Shown here: one piece after another, positions 7,588 to 16,470 of the stretch | How positions within the stretch are numbered: position 1 is the stretch's first letter | Layout: each line of letters starts with the position of its first letter | NCBI RefSeq assembly: GCF_004764705.1 | Contig: NZ_SHLX01000007.1 | Location: 62,001-126,000 of the forward strand | Length of the DNA: 64,000 nt | Source of the DNA: Paenibacillus cymbidii | GTDB lineage: Bacteria; Bacillota; Bacilli; Paenibacillales; NBRC-103111 | Direction: 5' to 3' | Notes under the pieces: model-generated | Database searches by the model: none | What the model was told of the DNA's origin: nothing | What the model saw: the letters and a program-made list of their open reading frames with translations, nothing else | Program-made: the position numbers and the translations under genes

Positions 7588-9204
7588 TTATACGTACAGC
7601 GCGGAGCGCTGCTTCTGCACGTCGCTGCTTTCGAGATATTCGTCGTACGTCATCAGCTTGTCGATGACGCCGTTCGGCGTAATTTCGATGATGCGGTTGG
7701 CGATCGTCTGAATGAACTGGTGGTCATGCGACACGAACAGCATTGTGCCGTCGAATTCGACAAGCCCGTTGTTGAGCGCCGTAATCGATTCGAGATCGAG
7801 ATGGTTCGTCGGCTCGTCGAGCATAAGCACGTTGGCGCCGTTCAACATCATGCGCGAGAACATGCAGCGCACCTTCTCGCCCCCGGACAGCACGCTTGCC
7901 TTCTTCAGCGCTTCTTCGCCGGAGAACAGCATGCGGCCGAGGAAACCGCGCAGGAACGATTCGTCCTGGTCTTTCGAATACTGGCGCAGCCAGTCGATCA
8001 AATTCATATCGTTGTTGTCAAAATAGGCCGAGTTGTCTTTCGGGAAATACGCCCGCGTCGTCGTGACGCCCCACGAATAGCTGCCTTCGTCCGGCTCCAC
8101 TTCGCCGGAAATAATTTGGAACAACGTCGTTTTGGCCAGCCCGTTCGGTCCGACCAGCGCAATTTTGTCGCCCTTGTTGACGATCAGGGTGAGCTTGTCG
8201 AGCACCTTTTCGCCGTTCACCGTTTTGCTGATGCCTTCGATCGACAGCAGCTGCTTGCCCGCTTCGCGCTCCGGCTTGAAGTGAATGAACGGATATTTGC
8301 GCGACGACGGCCGGATGTCCTCCAGCGTCAGCTTCTCCAGCAGCTTCTTGCGGCTCGTCGCCTGCTTCGACTTGGATGCGTTCGCGCTGAACCGGCGGAT
8401 GAATTCCTCCAGCTCCTTGCGTTTTTCGTCGACGCGCTTGTTCGACTCGCGCTGCAGCCGCAGCGCCAGCTGGCTCGACTCGTACCAGAAGTCGTAGTTG
8501 CCGACATACAGCTGGATTTTGCCGAAATCGATATCCGCGATGTGCGTACAAACCTGGTTCAGGAAGTGGCGATCATGGGATACAACGATAACGGTGCCTT
8601 CATAACGGCCGAGGAAATTTTCCAGCCATTGGATCGATTCCAGGTTCAAATGGTTCGTCGGTTCGTCAAGCAACAGAATGTTCGGATTGCCGAACAAGGC
8701 TTGGGCGAGCAAAACGCGTACTTTTTCGTTGCCGTCCAGCTCTTTCATCGTCAAATCGTGCAGCGGTTTGGCGATGCCAAGGCCAAGCAGCAGCTCGGCG
8801 GCGTCGGATTCCGCTTCCCAGCCGTTCAGCTCGGCGAATTCGCCTTCGAGCTCGGCGGCGCGCATGCCGTCTTCATCGGAGAAATCCGGCTTGGCGTAAA
8901 TCGCGTCCTTCTCTTCCATAATTTCATACAGGCGCGCATGGCCCATGATTACCGTCTTGAGCACGTTGAACTCGTCGTACTCATAGTGGTTCTGCTTCAA
9001 CACCGCCATCCGTTCGCCCGGCGTGATGTGCACTTCGCCGCGGCTCGAATCGATTTCGCCGGACAATATTTTCAGAAACGTCGATTTGCCCGCTCCGTTC
9101 GCGCCGATCAAGCCGTAGCAGTTGCCCGGGGTAAACTTGATGTTGACATCTTCGAACAGCGCGCGACTTCCGTAGCGCAGCGTTACATTGCTTACACTGA
9201 TCAT
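7588..9204 (-). CDS. ykpA: ABC-F family ATPase, YkpA/YbiT type
   Basis: A 538-residue soluble protein with two ABC ATPase domains in one chain and no membrane segments, as in ABC-F translation factors. The first Walker A is GANGAGKST (about residue 35) and its Walker B is ILLLDEPTNHLNLES. The second has GPNGLAKTT, with Ala in place of the usual Gly-Ser, and VLMLDEPTNHLDLES. The interdomain linker (about residues 240-310) is charged and helical, with KRVDEKRKELEEFIRRF. ABC-F proteins act on the ribosomal E site. The ribosome binding site AAAGGCGG is rather far from the ATG (about 12 bases). Confidence 0.88.
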   Translation of the reverse strand: MISVSNVTLRYGSRALFEDVNIKFTPGNCYGLIGANGAGKSTFLKILSGEIDSSRGEVHITPGERMAVLKQNHYEYDEFNVLKTVIMGHARLYEIMEEKDAIYAKPDFSDEDGMRAAELEGEFAELNGWEAESDAAELLLGLGIAKPLHDLTMKELDGNEKVRVLLAQALFGNPNILLLDEPTNHLNLESIQWLENFLGRYEGTVIVVSHDRHFLNQVCTHIADIDFGKIQLYVGNYDFWYESSQLALRLQRESNKRVDEKRKELEEFIRRFSANASKSKQATSRKKLLEKLTLEDIRPSSRKYPFIHFKPEREAGKQLLSIEGISKTVNGEKVLDKLTLIVNKGDKIALVGPNGLAKTTLFQIISGEVEPDEGSYSWGVTTTRAYFPKDNSAYFDNNDMNLIDWLRQYSKDQDESFLRGFLGRMLFSGEEALKKASVLSGGEKVRCMFSRMMLNGANVLMLDEPTNHLDLESITALNNGLVEFDGTMLFVSHDHQFIQTIANRIIEITPNGVIDKLMTYDEYLESSDVQKQRSALYV

Positions 9205-9297
9205 GTCGCTATAAAACCGCCTTTGCTTATTGGTAGGGTCATTCCTTCATTGTACCACAGGAAACTATCGGAAGCATCCCGTTAATCCGCGATTCGG

Positions 9298-11211
9298 TCA
9301 GCTTTCGATCTGCTGCACGAGCTCCGACAGTTCGGCCCACCGCTCCATGGCCGCGTCGAGCTCCGCTTCTTTCGCCTGCTGCTCGGCGAACAGCTGCTGC
9401 ACTTTGGCGTAGTCGGTCGCCGCTTCGGCGATCGCCTGCTTGATGCGGGCGACTTCGTCCTCAAGTCCGGTTATGACCGATTCGATCGTGTCCCATTCTT
9501 TCTGGTCCTTGTAGCTCAGCTTCTTCGGCTTGGCCGCAGCCGGCGGCGCGGCGGCAACCGGAGATTTGGCGCCGGCCGCGGCGGATTTGCGCTCGGCCTC
9601 CTCCGCCAGCTTTTCCGCTTCCCGCTTCTCCAGCCATTCGGAATAGTTTCCTTCGAACCGGCGAATCGTGCCGTCCGCTTCGAATACGAGCAGCCGGTCT
9701 ACCGTCCGGTCGAGAAAATAACGATCATGCGATACGGTCAGCACGACGCCGGGGAACTCCTCCAAATACGATTCCAGCACGGAAAGCGTCTGAATGTCCA
9801 AATCGTTCGTCGGTTCGTCCAGGAACAGCACGTTCGGCTCGTTCATGAGCGTGCGCAGCAAATATAGTCTTCGCCGCTCGCCGCCGGACAGCCGGTCGAT
9901 CCGCGTCCATTGCTGGGCCGGCGGGAACAGGAAGCGCTCCAGCATTTGCGCCGCCGTAATCAGTTCGCCGTCGATCGTGCGCACCGCTTCCGCCGCTTCC
10001 TTTACGTATTCGATCACGCGCTTGCCGCCGTCCATTTCCACATTTTCCTGCGTGTAATATGCCAGTTTGACCGTATCGCCAGTTTCGACGCTACCTTCGT
10101 CCGGCTGCTGCCGGCCGGCCATGATGTTCAGCAGCGTCGATTTGCCGCAGCCGTTCGGCCCGACGATGCCGATCCGGTCCTCCTGCTGCACGATGCAGTT
10201 GAAGGAGCGAAACAGCTTGCGCCCGCCGCCCGAAGCGCCAACGTCCTCCAGGTTGATCACCTTCTTGCCGAGCCGGCTGCCGCCAACGGCGATGTCGAGC
10301 TTGCCGCCCGCTGCTTGCGGGCCTTGCTCCTGCAGCTTATGGGCGCGGTCGATGCGCGCCTTCTGCTTCGTCGTGCGCGCTTTGGCGCCGCGCTGCAGCC
10401 AGGCCAGCTCGCGGCGCAGCAGGTTTTGCCGCTTGTCCTCGCTGGCGGCTTCGCGTTCCTCGCGATCCGCTTTTTTCTCCAGAAACGTGGCGTAATTGCC
10501 TTCATAAGCGATCAGCCTGCCGCGGTCGAGCTCGAACATCCGATTCGTAATCCGGTCGAGAAAATAACGATCGTGCGTGACGAGCAGAATGGCGCCGCGA
10601 TATTTGGCCAGCATCGATTCCAGCCAGCCGACCGTTTCGCTGTCGACGTGGTTCGTCGGTTCGTCGAGGATGAGCAAGTCGGCCGGCTGAATGAGCGCAC
10701 GCGCGATCGCGACGCGCTTCTTCTGGCCGCCGGACAGGCGCGATACCGGCTGATCGTACATCGCCACGCCGAGCCGGGACAAGATCGATTTCGCCTGCGT
10801 TTCCGCGTCCCAGGCATGCGCCGCCTCCATTCGCGACTGCGCGGCGAACAGCTTGGCCTGCAGCTTCTCGTCGCCCGGCCGCGTTTCCAGCGCGAACAGC
10901 GCTTCTTCATACTCGCGCAGCGCCTGCATGATCGGCGAATCGCCTTGAAACACATAGTTCAGCACCGTAATCTGTTCATCGAATGTCGGGTTTTGCGGCA
11001 AATATTCCACACGGAACGCGCCGGCATGCGTAATCGTGCCCGTATCGGGCGTCTCCAGGCCGGCCACCAACCGCAACAGCGTCGATTTGCCCGTGCCGTT
11101 GACGCCGATCACGCCGATGCGCTCCCGTTCCGAAATAATGAACGACACGTCGTGGAACAGCGTTTTTTCCCCGTATGTTTTGGTCGCATGGTCGACCGAC
11201 AAAATGTTCAT
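9298..11211 (-). CDS. yfmR: ABC-F family ATPase, Uup/YfmR type
   Basis: A 637-residue ABC-F protein. Two Walker A motifs ([18 protein letters not shown]) and two Walker B segments ([15 protein letters not shown] and [15 protein letters not shown]) flank a charged linker containing [20 protein letters not shown]. The C-terminal 110 residues hold an Ala/Pro/Lys spacer and a coiled coil ([19 protein letters not shown]...), which marks the Uup/YfmR subgroup. B. subtilis YfmR helps ribosomes through difficult sequences such as proline runs. The start at 11211 ([14 protein letters not shown]) has GAGGAG upstream. It lies 110 bases after an 88-residue protein gene, probably in the same transcript. 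Confidence 0.9.
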   Translation of the reverse strand: MNILSVDHATKTYGEKTLFHDVSFIISERERIGVIGVNGTGKSTLLRLVAGLETPDTGTITHAGAFRVEYLPQNPTFDEQITVLNYVFQGDSPIMQALREYEEALFALETRPGDEKLQAKLFAAQSRMEAAHAWDAETQAKSILSRLGVAMYDQPVSRLSGGQKKRVAIARALIQPADLLILDEPTNHVDSETVGWLESMLAKYRGAILLVTHDRYFLDRITNRMFELDRGRLIAYEGNYATFLEKKADREEREAASEDKRQNLLRRELAWLQRGAKARTTKQKARIDRAHKLQEQGPQAAGGKLDIAVGGSRLGKKVINLEDVGASGGGRKLFRSFNCIVQQEDRIGIVGPNGCGKSTLLNIMAGRQQPDEGSVETGDTVKLAYYTQENVEMDGGKRVIEYVKEAAEAVRTIDGELITAAQMLERFLFPPAQQWTRIDRLSGGERRRLYLLRTLMNEPNVLFLDEPTNDLDIQTLSVLESYLEEFPGVVLTVSHDRYFLDRTVDRLLVFEADGTIRRFEGNYSEWLEKREAEKLAEEAERKSAAAGAKSPVAAAPPAAAKPKKLSYKDQKEWDTIESVITGLEDEVARIKQAIAEAATDYAKVQQLFAEQQAKEAELDAAMERWAELSELVQQIES

Positions 11212-11321
11212 GAAAGCGCTCCTCATCAGAAATCGGGCATCGATCGCCGGCGCGCAAACGCGAAGAAACGGCCCATCGTGCTTGTTAGCGGACGAAGGAC
11301 CGTTTCCCCGGTACGGCGGCA

Positions 11322-11588
11322 TCAGCAGATTGCCGCGTTAAGGCCTTTGTGCACATTTTTGATCTGTTTGATGCCGGAGGCCGTAATTTTGGCGAAGCTG
11401 CCGTCATCCTCCGTCTTGAACCGGATCAGCCGTTTATCGGCCAAATATTCAAGCGCAAAAAATTTCTCCGGATTGCGGTCGGCCAGGTTTTGCGGGATCA
11501 ACGCCTTTTTGCCGCGTTCCATCAAGTGAAATTGATACAATTCCTGAAGCACATCGATGCGAATTTGGCACCTTTTTACAGATAACAT
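11322..11588 (-). CDS. Hypothetical 88-residue protein
   Basis: A small charged protein (MLSVKRCQIRIDVLQELYQF...) with a predicted helix at each end and a basic middle. The DVLQELYQFHLMERGKKAL and GIKQIKNVHKGL parts suggest a small winged-helix-like fold, but no family was recognised. GGGAGG abuts the ATG with no gap, an unusual spacing, so the true start may differ. A promoter at 11677-11705 and co-orientation with yfmR suggest the two form one unit. Confidence 0.6.
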   Translation of the reverse strand: MLSVKRCQIRIDVLQELYQFHLMERGKKALIPQNLADRNPEKFFALEYLADKRLIRFKTEDDGSFAKITASGIKQIKNVHKGLNAAIC

Positions 11589-11676
11589 CCTCCCTCACTC
11601 CTTATCCAGCGAATTTCTCTCTATACCAATATTTAAGTATGGGACTTGAAAAAAGTAAGTCGATTTTTTTCCCTAT

Positions 11677-11705
11677 ATAATAGCAATCGAACGACAATCC
11701 GTCAA
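11677..11705 (-). promoter_or_regulatory. Promoter of the 88-residue gene and yfmR
   Basis: TTGACG (11700-11705), a 17-base spacer and TATTAT (11677-11682) form a good sigma-A promoter. A perfect 14-bp palindrome ATGAAAATTTTCAT (11705-11718) abuts the -35 element and could be an operator. Confidence 0.6.
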
Positions 11706-11761
11706 TGAAAATTTTCATCAGGAAGATCAAGCCATTTTCACAAGCGCCGTACGAACGAAAA

Positions 11762-11786
11762 CAAACGCCCCCGAAAGGAGCGTTTG
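11762..11786 (-). terminator. Terminator after the Dabb gene
   Basis: CAAACGCCCC and GGAGCGTTTG pair with one mismatch around CGAAA; on the minus strand a T-rich run (TTTTCGTTCG) follows. It lies about ten bases past the stop codon at 11795. Confidence 0.65.
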
Positions 11787-11794
11787 CCGACGTC

Positions 11795-12082
11795 TCATGA
11801 TTCGTAATCGACGCTGACCGAAGATTCGCGCACCGTCTGCATGTACGCGATCACTTCTTTATGCACGGGATGAACCTGATAAGCCTCCAGCTCCGCCATG
11901 GAAGGAAACGTCGTCACGAGCGCGATGTCATAGGAGCGGTCCGAATGCAGCACGTCGGCTCCCGCTTCGATTGACAGCAGGCCGGGTATTCGCCCTTCCA
12001 TATCGCGCAGCACTTGTTGCGTGCGGGCGACGATTTCCGGGCTGTTGTCCTTCAGCTTGAACAGAACGATATGGGTCAACAT
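11795..12082 (-). CDS. Dabb-family (stress-responsive A/B barrel) protein
   Basis: A 95-residue ferredoxin-fold protein of the Dabb family. The family's opening MLTHIVLFKLKD and the SYDIALVTTFPSMAELEAYQ...HPVH segment are clear. Such proteins form dimeric alpha/beta barrels; bacterial members have no common proven substrate. The start at 12082 is preceded by GAGGAGGAGAG. It sits 45 bases after the yfmM-type ABC-F gene and ahead of a terminator, so it is probably the last gene of that unit. Confidence 0.85.
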   Translation of the reverse strand: MLTHIVLFKLKDNSPEIVARTQQVLRDMEGRIPGLLSIEAGADVLHSDRSYDIALVTTFPSMAELEAYQVHPVHKEVIAYMQTVRESSVSVDYES

Positions 12083-12127
12083 AGTTGTCTCTCCTCCTCG
12101 GGGCAAGCGATCAAAATCCGGTACAGG

Positions 12128-13684
12128 TTACGCGTTCACTTTCGACGCCCATTGCTCGACGTCCCAAACCTTCGAAACCCAGCCTTCGTAAAATTCGGGC
12201 TCGTGGCAAACGAGCAGCACGGTGCCTTTATAGGCCTGAAGCGCGCGTTGCAGCTCTTCCTTGGCGACGACGTCGAGATGGTTCGTCGGTTCGTCGAACA
12301 CGAGCCAGTTGCTTTCGCGCATGAGCAGCTTGCACAGCCGCACCTTCGCCTGCTCGCCGCCGCTCAGCATCGACATCGGCCGCGTGATATGTTCGTTCTT
12401 CAAGCCGCATCTGGCGAGCGCGCCGCGCACTTCGTTCTGGTTCATATGCGAAAACTCGTTCCATACGTCGTCGATCGGCGTTGCGTTGCCGGCTTTCACT
12501 TCTTGTTCGAAGTAGGCCGGGAACAGGAAATCGCCCAAATACGTTTGCCCGTCGAACGGCTTGATTCGACCCAAAATCGTCTTCAGCAGCGTCGATTTGC
12601 CGACGCCGTTGCAGCCGATGATGGCGATTTTGTCGCCGCGCTCGATCGTCATGTTCATTTGCGGCAGCAGCGGGCGATCGTAGCCGATTTGCATGTTTTT
12701 GCCTTCGAAGACGATGCGGCCGCTGGCGCGCGATTCCTTGAAGTTGAACGTCGGCTTCATCGCTTCCTCCGGCTTGTCGATGCGCTCGATCCGTTCGAGC
12801 TGCTTCTGCCGGCTCTTGGCGCGGCCGGAAGTGGAGTAGCGCGCCTTGTTGCGCTGGATGAAATCTTCCTGCTTCTTGATAAATTCCTGCTGCTTCTCGT
12901 AAGCGTCGATATGCTGGCTTTTGTTCATGTCGGCCATGGACAAAAACTTCTCATAGTTCGCCGTATACCTCGTCAGCTTGGAAAACTCAAGATGATAAAC
13001 GACATTAACGACTTCATTCATAAACGCCGTATCATGCGAAATGAGGATGAAGGCGTACGGGTAATTCTGCAAATAGTCGGTCAGCCACTGGATATGCTCG
13101 ACATCGAGATAGTTCGTCGGCTCGTCGAGCAGCAGGACGGTCGGCTTCTCCAGCAGCAGCTTGGCGAGCAGCACCTTCGTGCGCTGGCCGCCGCTGAGCG
13201 AGGCGACGTCGCGGTCAAGACCGATCGCGTCGAGGCCAAGGCCGTTGGCCATCTCCTCCACTTTCACATCAAGCATGTAAAAGCCGCTGGCGTCAAGACG
13301 CTCCTGGATTTCGCCCATTTGCTCGAGCAGCACTTCCAGCTCTTCCGGCGTGGCGTCGGCCATCTTGTCCGTAATGGCCAGCAGTTCCTGCTCCTGCTCC
13401 AGCAGCGGGAGAAACGCGTCCTTCAGCACATCGCGAATCGTTTTGCCGGGGGCGAGCTTGGAATGCTGGTCGAGATATCCGTATTGGATGCGCGGCGTCC
13501 ATTCCACCTTGCCTTCGTCCTTCAACAACTGGCCGGTCAATATATTCATCAGCGTCGATTTGCCGACGCCATTGGCGCCGACAAGCCCTACCCGCTCGTT
13601 GGCGAGCAGCCGGAACGACACTTCCTTAAACAGCACTCTGCCGCCAAAACTATGACTCAAATTTTCCACAGTCAACAAGCTCAT
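12128..13684 (-). CDS. yfmM: ABC-F family ATPase, YfmM type
   Basis: A 518-residue ABC-F protein, the length of B. subtilis YfmM, starting MSLLTVENLSHSFGGRVLFK. Walker A motifs are GANGVGKST and GCNGVGKST; Walker B segments are VLLLDEPTNYLDVEH and WLVFDEPTNHLDVVA. The linker (about residues 235-300) contains YEKQQEFIKKQEDFIQRNKA and basic residues expected to reach toward the peptidyl-transferase centre. AGGAG lies about 13 bases before the ATG. A long leader with a short open frame and competing hairpins precedes the gene, which may signal attenuation control as seen for other ABC-F genes. Confidence 0.87.
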   Translation of the reverse strand: MSLLTVENLSHSFGGRVLFKEVSFRLLANERVGLVGANGVGKSTLMNILTGQLLKDEGKVEWTPRIQYGYLDQHSKLAPGKTIRDVLKDAFLPLLEQEQELLAITDKMADATPEELEVLLEQMGEIQERLDASGFYMLDVKVEEMANGLGLDAIGLDRDVASLSGGQRTKVLLAKLLLEKPTVLLLDEPTNYLDVEHIQWLTDYLQNYPYAFILISHDTAFMNEVVNVVYHLEFSKLTRYTANYEKFLSMADMNKSQHIDAYEKQQEFIKKQEDFIQRNKARYSTSGRAKSRQKQLERIERIDKPEEAMKPTFNFKESRASGRIVFEGKNMQIGYDRPLLPQMNMTIERGDKIAIIGCNGVGKSTLLKTILGRIKPFDGQTYLGDFLFPAYFEQEVKAGNATPIDDVWNEFSHMNQNEVRGALARCGLKNEHITRPMSMLSGGEQAKVRLCKLLMRESNWLVFDEPTNHLDVVAKEELQRALQAYKGTVLLVCHEPEFYEGWVSKVWDVEQWASKVNA

Positions 13685-13717
13685 TCGTCTCTGTATGCTC
13701 CTATCCGCACCAATTTC

Positions 13718-13865
13718 GCATTTTCCCACCACATTAGAATTTTTAGTTTCCAATCGAAGTGGAAAATGCAAATTCTAATTGGCGATAAAACCTACCTTTA
13801 AACGCGGTCGATCATCTTCGACAGACCTCGATAGTGGTTTTCTCATGCCTCAACTAATAATTATA
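13718..13865 (-). promoter_or_regulatory. Promoter and structured leader of yfmM
   Basis: An extended -10 element TGCTATAAT has its TATAAT at 13860-13865. The leader contains two competing inverted repeats on the minus strand: arms at 13734-13742 with 13770-13778 (TTAGAATTT/AAATTCTAA), and arms at 13718-13726 with 13761-13769 (GCATTTTCC/GGAAAATGC). An inner stem TTTCCA/TGGAAA is at 13747-13765. A 23-codon open frame (13846-13775) ends inside the first arm. No T run follows, so any control would be translational. Confidence 0.4.
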
Positions 13866-14403
13866 GCATCAATGGCGGCGCGGCGGAACAGCATCCGGTC
13901 AACTTTTTTTCCCAACGCGGCGGAAGGTTACGATTCATAGTCCCAAAAACAAAGCAAATGTTCGGTGGAGAAAGGTTAGTGACCCGGATTTGACCCGATG
14001 CGGGGCACCCCATTGGCCCCACTTTCGCTCATCAGGCAATTATAGGCGAGTTTTCACCTATCATTGCCTCCAAACGTGCCAAATGACCAATTAAAGGCGA
14101 TTATTCAACCCTATTTGTCCAATTCAACGCTTCGATAGTACCGGGTCTCGAAGACACCTTGGAGCAATAGCGGAACCGACTTCCACTAAAGGAGGGCTGA
14201 AAGGCCAACGTTTGAGAAATAGCGGAATCTCTTACCGCTATTCGGTGCTCAACAGGCAACGATGGCGTTATAACGGAACCTCCTTCCGCTATTCGGTGCT
14301 CAACAGACAACTTTGGAGCCATAACGGAATCTCCTTCCGCTTTTTACATGGAATCGCGTCTCAGGAGCAGGGTGACTGTGAATAGTAACGACGGAAACTG
14401 CCG
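13866..14403. other. Gene-poor gap between yfmM and the Tad locus
   Basis: No protein gene was recognised. The left part (13866-14030) shows nothing distinctive. A hairpin around ATTATAGGCG lies at 14039-14075, and the 14165-14345 tandem repeat fills most of the rest. An imperfect TAACG-CGG/CCGTTA hairpin lies near 14385-14407, at the end of the FHA gene. Confidence 0.5.
14165..14345. repeat. Tandem 51-bp repeat with internal inverted repeat
   Basis: A unit of about 51 bases is repeated three times with a decayed fourth copy: AATAGCGGAAyCTCyT-CCGCTATTCGGTGCTCAACAG. The shared TTCGGTGCTCAACAG core starts at 14241 and again at 14292. Each unit holds a hairpin AGCGGAA...TTCCGCT. Units abut without unique spacers, so this is not a CRISPR array. 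Confidence 0.75.
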
Positions 14404-15885
14404 TTAGGTTCGACCGGTCAAGTCGCGATAAACGAGCTCCACTCTGGCGAGCTCGATTCGATCGGAATCGCACAGCACGTATTCGTCAAAAGGCACAAGC
14501 CTGCTGCCGTTCAGGTAACTGCTGTTGCGAGAGCCAAGATCGCGAATGAGGTGGCGGCCGCTTTCGGCGAAAATTTCCACATGCTTGCGCGATACGCCGA
14601 TTTCGTCCAGCCAATAATGGGCCTCTTCGCGGCTTCGCCCAATGATGAACGATTCGCCGCGGATGGCGATTTCTTCTTCCTCTTCGTCGGCCTGACTATC
14701 CGCCGCCGGGTTCCTGATCCGCACGAGTGCTGCACGAATGCCTTCGTACGGATGGCCACGCTCTTCGTCCGCGGGCGCAAGCAATTCCGTGCCGGGCGAA
14801 GCGGCCAGCACAGTCGTCAGCTGCGGCAGCCGGCGGTAATGCTCTGCGATGGCAGCGGAATCGTCCGGATCGTCGGCCGATGTGCCGGCTTGCGGCAAAC
14901 GATCGGGATGCGGCGGCGACGCGGCAGAGGCCGGCGGCGCAACGGCGGCGATGGGGTGAAAGTAAGAAGCGGCAGCGGCGGCGCGTCCCGATTGGACCAA
15001 CAAGTACATGCCCGCCGCAATGAGAAGCGACAAGCCGGCTGCAAGCTGGAGCATGCCTTCCGACTTTTGTCGCGAATACAGCAGCCAAACGGCGGCGAGC
15101 AGCAGGATCAGCGCAGCGGCCGCGGGGAGAATCGGCAGCGGCGTTTTTTTCGCGCGTCCCGGTTCGGCGGGTTCGGACGCTCGATGCGATAGCGAGGAAG
15201 CGGCGACACCGCTATCGTTTGCATACGGACGCGGCGGCGCAGACGCAGCGAAACCCGCCGCGGCAGCGGCTGGCTCCGTTTCGTTCTCCGATCGTTCCAG
15301 TTCCTCCCATACCGCAAGCAGTTGCTCCTTGCAGCCTTCGAGATGAAACGTATCCGATTTCATATAATCAAGCAGCCGATTCAACCGATTGCCGCCCGCC
15401 GCTCCATCCGGCGCATCGCCGATCAGGCGTCGGCACAGCCGACGCAACTCGTTCTGGACGTCATCCTTGCCGTCCAACTGCCGCAGCGGCAAATAAACGA
15501 ACCTGACATCGCAAAGGTCATCGCCCGCATAGAGCAGCGCCTCATGAAGCGCATAGCGGTTTGCGCTCAGCATATACATGGCGCTGTCGGCAATCGCCGT
15601 CACGATCGTATAAAGCAAACGAACCGCACGCACGAGCGTCGGCGGTTCGGCGCGAAGCGCTTCGGCCAGCGGACGGAACCCGCTTAACGAATAACGCAGC
15701 GCCAGTTCTGAATGGATCGCTTCAAACTCGATCGGAAGCAGCCGCGGCACCGCATGAAGCTGCAGCATTTTGTGCTCCAGCGGCACCAGATCGTCCTCCG
15801 TAAGCGGCTGTTCGCCGGTGACGACGACATAGCGGCCGACCTGTCTGACATATTCGACTTGGAGCCCGTACAAGCAACGTTTCAT
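14404..15885 (-). CDS. FHA-domain membrane protein with N-terminal DUF6382-like region
   Basis: A 493-residue protein. Residues 1-190 form a soluble region of the DUF6382 type (RYSLSGFRPLAEAL, then FVYLPLRQLDGKDDV). Two adjacent membrane helices follow at about 245-295 (LPAAAALILLLAAVWLLY and the next segment), then an Ala/Pro-rich linker. A C-terminal FHA domain shows its signature residues: FIIGRSREEAHYWLDE, GVSRKHVEI, and DLGSRNSSYLNG. FHA domains bind phosphothreonine. As the last gene of the Tad operon it is a natural target or partner of the Ser/Thr kinase encoded at the operon's other end. AAAGGAGAGG precedes the ATG. Confidence 0.85.
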   Translation of the reverse strand: MKRCLYGLQVEYVRQVGRYVVVTGEQPLTEDDLVPLEHKMLQLHAVPRLLPIEFEAIHSELALRYSLSGFRPLAEALRAEPPTLVRAVRLLYTIVTAIADSAMYMLSANRYALHEALLYAGDDLCDVRFVYLPLRQLDGKDDVQNELRRLCRRLIGDAPDGAAGGNRLNRLLDYMKSDTFHLEGCKEQLLAVWEELERSENETEPAAAAAGFAASAPPRPYANDSGVAASSLSHRASEPAEPGRAKKTPLPILPAAAALILLLAAVWLLYSRQKSEGMLQLAAGLSLLIAAGMYLLVQSGRAAAAASYFHPIAAVAPPASAASPPHPDRLPQAGTSADDPDDSAAIAEHYRRLPQLTTVLAASPGTELLAPADEERGHPYEGIRAALVRIRNPAADSQADEEEEEIAIRGESFIIGRSREEAHYWLDEIGVSRKHVEIFAESGRHLIRDLGSRNSSYLNGSRLVPFDEYVLCDSDRIELARVELVYRDLTGRT

Positions 15886-15921
15886 GAATTCCTCTCCTTT
15901 CTTGTGAAGTCTGGGATGCCG

Positions 15922-16470
15922 TCAGGCAAAGGTTGGCTGCAGCCACTGCCAGGCGGCCGTTGCAAAAGCCGGCACGGCTGCCAGCATGAACGGAAACGTC
16001 AGCAAATCGCTGCGGACATACAGCCGAAACCCGGCAACGTCGCGAAAAGCGAGCAATCCGATCGCCGCCAACCCGGCCGCGATCACACGGCGCACGAATT
16101 GCCGCCGAAGCAGCAGCAATACGATCCCGATGACGCCTGCGTAAACGATGGCATACACAGTAACAGACACGACGAAAGCAGCACCGGACAACGCGCCAAT
16201 CGCGGCGAACAGCTTCACGTCGCCGGCGCCGACAACGCGGCAGGCATAGAGGGCGAGCATGATGGCGAATCCGGCGGCCAAACCGCCGAAAGAGCGGCCG
16301 AATCCGGAAGCGCCTTCCGCTATCGCGGAGACGATGCAGCCTGCCGCAATCCCGCTCATGCTGAGCCAATTCGGAATTTTTCTCGATTTCACGTCCGTCA
16401 CCAGCGCAATCGCCATAACGACGGTCGTAATCCCCAAACCCCACACGGCCAAACTCATGCCTCCCTTCAT
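15922..16470 (-). CDS. Tad prepilin peptidase (A24, CpaA/TadV type)
   Basis: A 182-residue aspartic prepilin peptidase with about six membrane helices. The two catalytic Asp are in VTDVKSRKIPNWL (residues about 25-35) and GAGDVKLFAAIG (about 85-95). The short form without the N-terminal cytosolic methylase-type domain is typical of Tad systems, where the enzyme cleaves Flp pilin and TadE/F-like pseudopilins. The ATG overlaps the stop of the preceding TadE-like gene by four bases. A separate, full-length PilD is encoded at 44507-45316 for the second pilus. Confidence 0.88.
   Translation of the reverse strand: MKGGMSLAVWGLGITTVVMAIALVTDVKSRKIPNWLSMSGIAAGCIVSAIAEGASGFGRSFGGLAAGFAIMLALYACRVVGAGDVKLFAAIGALSGAAFVVSVTVYAIVYAGVIGIVLLLLRRQFVRRVIAAGLAAIGLLAFRDVAGFRLYVRSDLLTFPFMLAAVPAFATAAWQWLQPTFA

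Noticed and set aside
7558..9285. A 575-codon plus-strand open frame opposite the ykpA gene
   Set aside because: It is an antisense shadow of a GC-rich gene: the composition is rich in Arg, His and Gln without motifs, and the minus strand encodes a clear ABC-F protein.
14165..14345. Possible CRISPR array
   Set aside because: The repeats abut without unique spacers and contain a palindrome, and no cas gene is in the window.
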